Source: Arenibacter nanhaiticus
GTDB lineage: Bacteria > Bacteroidota > Bacteroidia > Flavobacteriales > Flavobacteriaceae
Reading direction: 5' to 3'
DNA: 64,000 bases
NCBI RefSeq assembly: GCF_900141935.1
Contig: NZ_FQYX01000004.1
Location: forward strand, 70,668-134,667
Shown piece after piece: positions 61,331 to 64,000 of this stretch. Numbering within the stretch: the first letter of the stretch is position 1; the number at the start of each line of letters is the position of its first letter. The notes under the pieces are model-generated. The model saw nothing but the letters and a program-made list of their open reading frames with translations. It was not told where the DNA came from and made no database searches. A program made the position numbers and the translations under genes.

Positions 61331-62329
61331 TTATATAAAGCTTCTAAACAAGGTGTTGCGCACGAACCACTCTACGCAAAGCAGCCCTAGGGCCAAAAGA
61401 ACCCAAGGTCTGAATTTTTCTTCGTACTTGTAGTATTTAAATTCTTCGATTTCTGTTTTTTCAAGCTTGTTTATTTCGTCATAAATAGCTTCTAGTTTCT
61501 TGTTGTCCGTAGCCCTAAAATATTTTCCTCCGGTAGCCCCGGCGATGTCCTTCAGTAATTGCTCGTCTATTTCAACTTTTTGCATGGCATACCTAAAAGA
61601 ACCGTCGGAATTATAGGCGACAGGGGAAAGGGCCGTACCATTGCTCCCCAAGCCAATTGTATAGGTTTTTATCCCGAATTCAACTGCCAAATCAGCAGCG
61701 GTCTTTGGTTCTATAAAGCCCGAATTGTTTACCCCATCGGTTAATAGGATAATGACCTTGCTCAAGGCTTTGCTGTCTTTTAATCGGTTTACGGATGTGG
61801 CCAACCCCATACCAATGGCCGTACCGTCGGTAAGTTTGCCATAAGTGACGTCCTCTAAGGCCCTTAAAACAATAGCCTTGTCACTGGTAATAGGGGTTTT
61901 GGTATAACTTTCTACGGCGTATTCTACCAATCCTATTCGGTCATTGGGACGTTGCTTAATAAAATCGCCAGCAACCTCTTTTAAAGCTGCCAAACGATTT
62001 GGTTTTAAATCCCTGGCCAGCATACTAGAAGACACATCTATGGCCATAACAATATCTATTCCCTTGGTAGTCTTTGTTTTGGTAGAGATCTCCTCGGTTT
62101 GCGGTCGCGCCATAGCTACTACGATGGCAGCAAGGGCAATCAGCCGCATAAAGAACAATACAGGTTTTAACTTGGGCAATAGGCTGTCTTGAGAAAAACC
62201 TTTGATACTCGATATGGTCAAAGAGGCACTTTCTTCCTTTCTTTTAAAATAATACCAAAGGATTGCCACTGAGAGCAATAATAGCAACCAGAAAAATTGT
62301 GGGTTGGCAAAAGAAATATTTTCTAACAT
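61331..62329 (-). CDS. batA: BatA: von Willebrand factor A domain membrane protein
   Basis: 332 residues, paralogous to BatB with the same topology: N-terminal TM helices, MIDAS DVSSSMLARDL, KVIILLTDGVNNSGF, and a C-terminal TM segment (FRPWVLLALGLLCVEWFV). The start codon overlaps the preceding stop region, which abuts directly. BatA and BatB form hetero-complexes in Bacteroides, as known for the family. Confidence 0.92.
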   Translation of the reverse strand: MLENISFANPQFFWLLLLLSVAILWYYFKRKEESASLTISSIKGFSQDSLLPKLKPVLFFMRLIALAAIVVAMARPQTEEISTKTKTTKGIDIVMAIDVSSSMLARDLKPNRLAALKEVAGDFIKQRPNDRIGLVEYAVESYTKTPITSDKAIVLRALEDVTYGKLTDGTAIGMGLATSVNRLKDSKALSKVIILLTDGVNNSGFIEPKTAADLAVEFGIKTYTIGLGSNGTALSPVAYNSDGSFRYAMQKVEIDEQLLKDIAGATGGKYFRATDNKKLEAIYDEINKLEKTEIEEFKYYKYEEKFRPWVLLALGLLCVEWFVRNTLFRSFI

Positions 62330-63976
62330 TTATAATGTTGTTTTTACTTCTACGGTGTTTAAAATTTTGTCTACGATCTGTTCGGCATAAGCGTCCTCGG
62401 ATAACCAGCTCAGCATTATATTTTGTTGGAACCCCTTGCCTCCAAAGAAAAGAATAACATACTTTCCATCTACAAGCTCATTGGATTCCGGTACGGAAAA
62501 CTTTCCGCTGCCGTATAATTTGGCGCCTTTAACGCCCGAAACCGAATAGAACTCTTCCTCCTTGGTGGTGATTATTTTATTCCCTTGGGCTTCAAAAGCT
62601 TTCAATAGCTGTTCTGCCGTTTGTTCAAAATTGGGATCTACCGCTTGTGTCAAGGTCATAGAGGTAGTGGCTACCGTAAATAAACCTAAAGAGCTTCTGT
62701 AGGCGAAAGCTTGTATTTCCTTAATATTGGCCTGCGCTTCTGGCGGTAATTTTACCGGCTGTCGCAATAAAACCTTTGGGGTTTGCAAACCGATAGGTGG
62801 ATTCCCATAATCGCTTTGCACCCATTCGCCCTCCAATAATTCTTTGGTGGGGTGTCCTAAAACGGTGTCTTTGACATAACCAAAGCCATAGTATCCTATA
62901 GTGGCCACCCCTGCAATCAAGAGAATGGAAATACCAATGACGGCGGTAAGGACCAATTTTTTCTTCTGGTTCTTTTTTGCCAGTGCCTCTAAATATTCTT
63001 CACGTTGCAACAAATCTTCCTCTGTAGGCTCTGGAATGGCCTCTTTGGTTTTTATAACGATCTGTTCTACCGATTTTCGATCTTGCTCGGCCACCGAAGT
63101 CTCGGGTTTAGACTTGGCAAATTTGACCAAATCGGAGGTTTGTAGTACCTTTTTAAACTGTTTAATAGTATCCTCCTCTAACTTTAGTTGTCCGGCATCC
63201 TTCATCATTTCCAGGGTGTCTATCAACTGGTCTGTGGTGCTTTCCAAGGCCGTTACATGAACTTCTTCTTCCAAATAAGATCGAACAATATCCGTTAATT
63301 CCGAATAATAGGACTTAAAATCGTCCTGAATTAGATATTTTGAGTTTTCTAGTTCTTTTAGCTCTAGGATGGCCCTGTCAAAAGGCGGTAATAGGGCTAT
63401 TTTTTCCGCAGCTGTCAAAGGCTTTTTTCGAAAGACAAACCAATAAACCAATCCGCCCAAAAGAATTAGTACCCCTAATATGCCCAAGATAATTTTCCAA
63501 AGTCCCGAATTGCTCTTTTCTACTTGTATGATGGGTTTAATATCATACAGCTTCTGGGTCAAGGTATCTACCGGAACGTTGGCGACATGGACCTGAATGG
63601 AATCGGTAAAAAAAGATTTTCCGTTCACCACTATATATTGCTTCGGAATGGTATAGGCACCAGAATCGAATTGGGTTAGGGCATATATTCTTTGTAAGCT
63701 AACCCTGTCCTGTTTTTTTACGGTGTCTGTTTTTAAGGCTTCCACGGTTTCCAAAGGAGAAAAGGTCTGCCCCTCGGGAAAAATGACCTGTGCCGACGAA
63801 TCTGCTTCTACCGTAATTTTATACCGTATCTGTTCCCCTATCTTTATAGCAGTAGTGTCTACCGCTGAAGAAACGCTAGGCAGATTTTGCGAAATGCCTT
63901 TGAAACAGAAAAAAAGGATTAATATCAGTGTCCCTAGGGAGATTCTTTTAGGTGAAAATAATTTATAATTGTTCAT
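62330..63976 (-). CDS. Bat operon membrane protein with BatD-like N-terminus
   Basis: 548 residues. Signal peptide (SLGTLILILFFCFKGISQ), then a BatD-like beta domain (AIKIGEQIRYKITVEADSSA), a TM helix near 165-185 and a cytoplasmic helical domain (KSYYSELTDIVRSYLEEEVH). A second TM helix near 345-368 and a C-terminal domain of about 170 residues follow. The C-terminal domain has no name I can give and may be a species- or clade-specific fusion. Its stop abuts batA. A further gene probably precedes it beyond the window edge. Confidence 0.8.
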   Translation of the reverse strand: MNNYKLFSPKRISLGTLILILFFCFKGISQNLPSVSSAVDTTAIKIGEQIRYKITVEADSSAQVIFPEGQTFSPLETVEALKTDTVKKQDRVSLQRIYALTQFDSGAYTIPKQYIVVNGKSFFTDSIQVHVANVPVDTLTQKLYDIKPIIQVEKSNSGLWKIILGILGVLILLGGLVYWFVFRKKPLTAAEKIALLPPFDRAILELKELENSKYLIQDDFKSYYSELTDIVRSYLEEEVHVTALESTTDQLIDTLEMMKDAGQLKLEEDTIKQFKKVLQTSDLVKFAKSKPETSVAEQDRKSVEQIVIKTKEAIPEPTEEDLLQREEYLEALAKKNQKKKLVLTAVIGISILLIAGVATIGYYGFGYVKDTVLGHPTKELLEGEWVQSDYGNPPIGLQTPKVLLRQPVKLPPEAQANIKEIQAFAYRSSLGLFTVATTSMTLTQAVDPNFEQTAEQLLKAFEAQGNKIITTKEEEFYSVSGVKGAKLYGSGKFSVPESNELVDGKYVILFFGGKGFQQNIMLSWLSEDAYAEQIVDKILNTVEVKTTL

Positions 63977-64000
63977 TTTTCTTATCCTCGTCGCTTAAAA

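Noticed and set aside
63977-64000. The end of a further gene upstream of the Bat operon
   Set aside because: Two frames are open to a plausible stop (one ending FKRRG, one ending SDEDKKNEQL) and only 24 bases are visible, so no call can be made.

Overview
The window is chromosomal DNA from a member of the Bacteroidota, most likely a marine Flavobacteriaceae (Maribacter/Zobellia/Arenibacter-like). The evidence is the AT-rich base composition, the near absence of Shine-Dalgarno sequences, recurrent Bacteroidota-type promoters (-7 TAnnTTTG, sometimes with a -33 TTTG about 19 bp upstream), and family-typical genes and gene orders: a Bat (VWA/TPR) operon, an IPExxxVDY protein, an RNase H with a viroplasmin domain, a TSP3-repeat OmpA protein, an AddA/AddB-like pair, a DUF4199 protein and a PNGase F-like protein. 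The genus is an inference.

Layout. 1-15.5 kb is mostly housekeeping: mscL (cut by the window edge), alr-tdk, an unknown gene, rsmI, a CxxC peroxidase-like gene divergent from an OsmC gene, a secreted PNGase F-like protein, recJ, queD-lpxH, a 2OG-Fe(II) oxygenase, a DUF4199 operon that includes a 37-residue membrane protein, a crotonase, a GNAT-MATE pair and a Usp protein. At 15.5-21.6 kb, tRNA-Ala(GGC) is followed by a three-gene minus-strand cluster of planctomycete-type cytochrome/DUF1501/DUF1549-DUF1553 proteins. The cluster lies between two 65-bp direct repeats (63/65 identical). The right-hand repeat is the 3' half of an intact TPP riboswitch that precedes pnuT and an acyl-CoA-dehydrogenase-like gene; the left-hand repeat is a truncated copy.

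At 23.6-33.7 kb lie an SDR gene, the AddB-like nuclease, an OmpA/TSP3 protein, kbl, the AddA-like helicase-nuclease and sodA. The 1.6-kb gap between sodA and purF is the most unusual part of the window. It has no convincing protein gene but holds three paralogous minus-strand units. Each unit has a -7 box exactly 5 bp before a 39-nt conserved segment, followed by a strong intrinsic terminator, so they look like a small-RNA family of about 75 nt. The gap also carries members of two structured repeat families. One of these recurs at 23.35, 52.9 and 53.4 kb.

From 35.3 to 46.6 kb the genes are purF, a PfkB kinase, rnhA and purN (minus strand), acpP-fabF-rnc, IPExxxVDY-pyk, dinB, a NAD(P)-binding protein and a CYTH protein. 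From 46.6 to 52.8 kb there is a complete RND efflux operon with a MarR/GbsR-type regulator as its first gene. After a 1-kb repeat-bearing gap come an unknown gene, pheS, a beta-carbonic anhydrase and a small exported protein. The window closes with the Bat operon (548-aa membrane protein, batA, B, C, D, E), transcribed leftwards. No CRISPR array, transposase, integrase or rRNA was seen.
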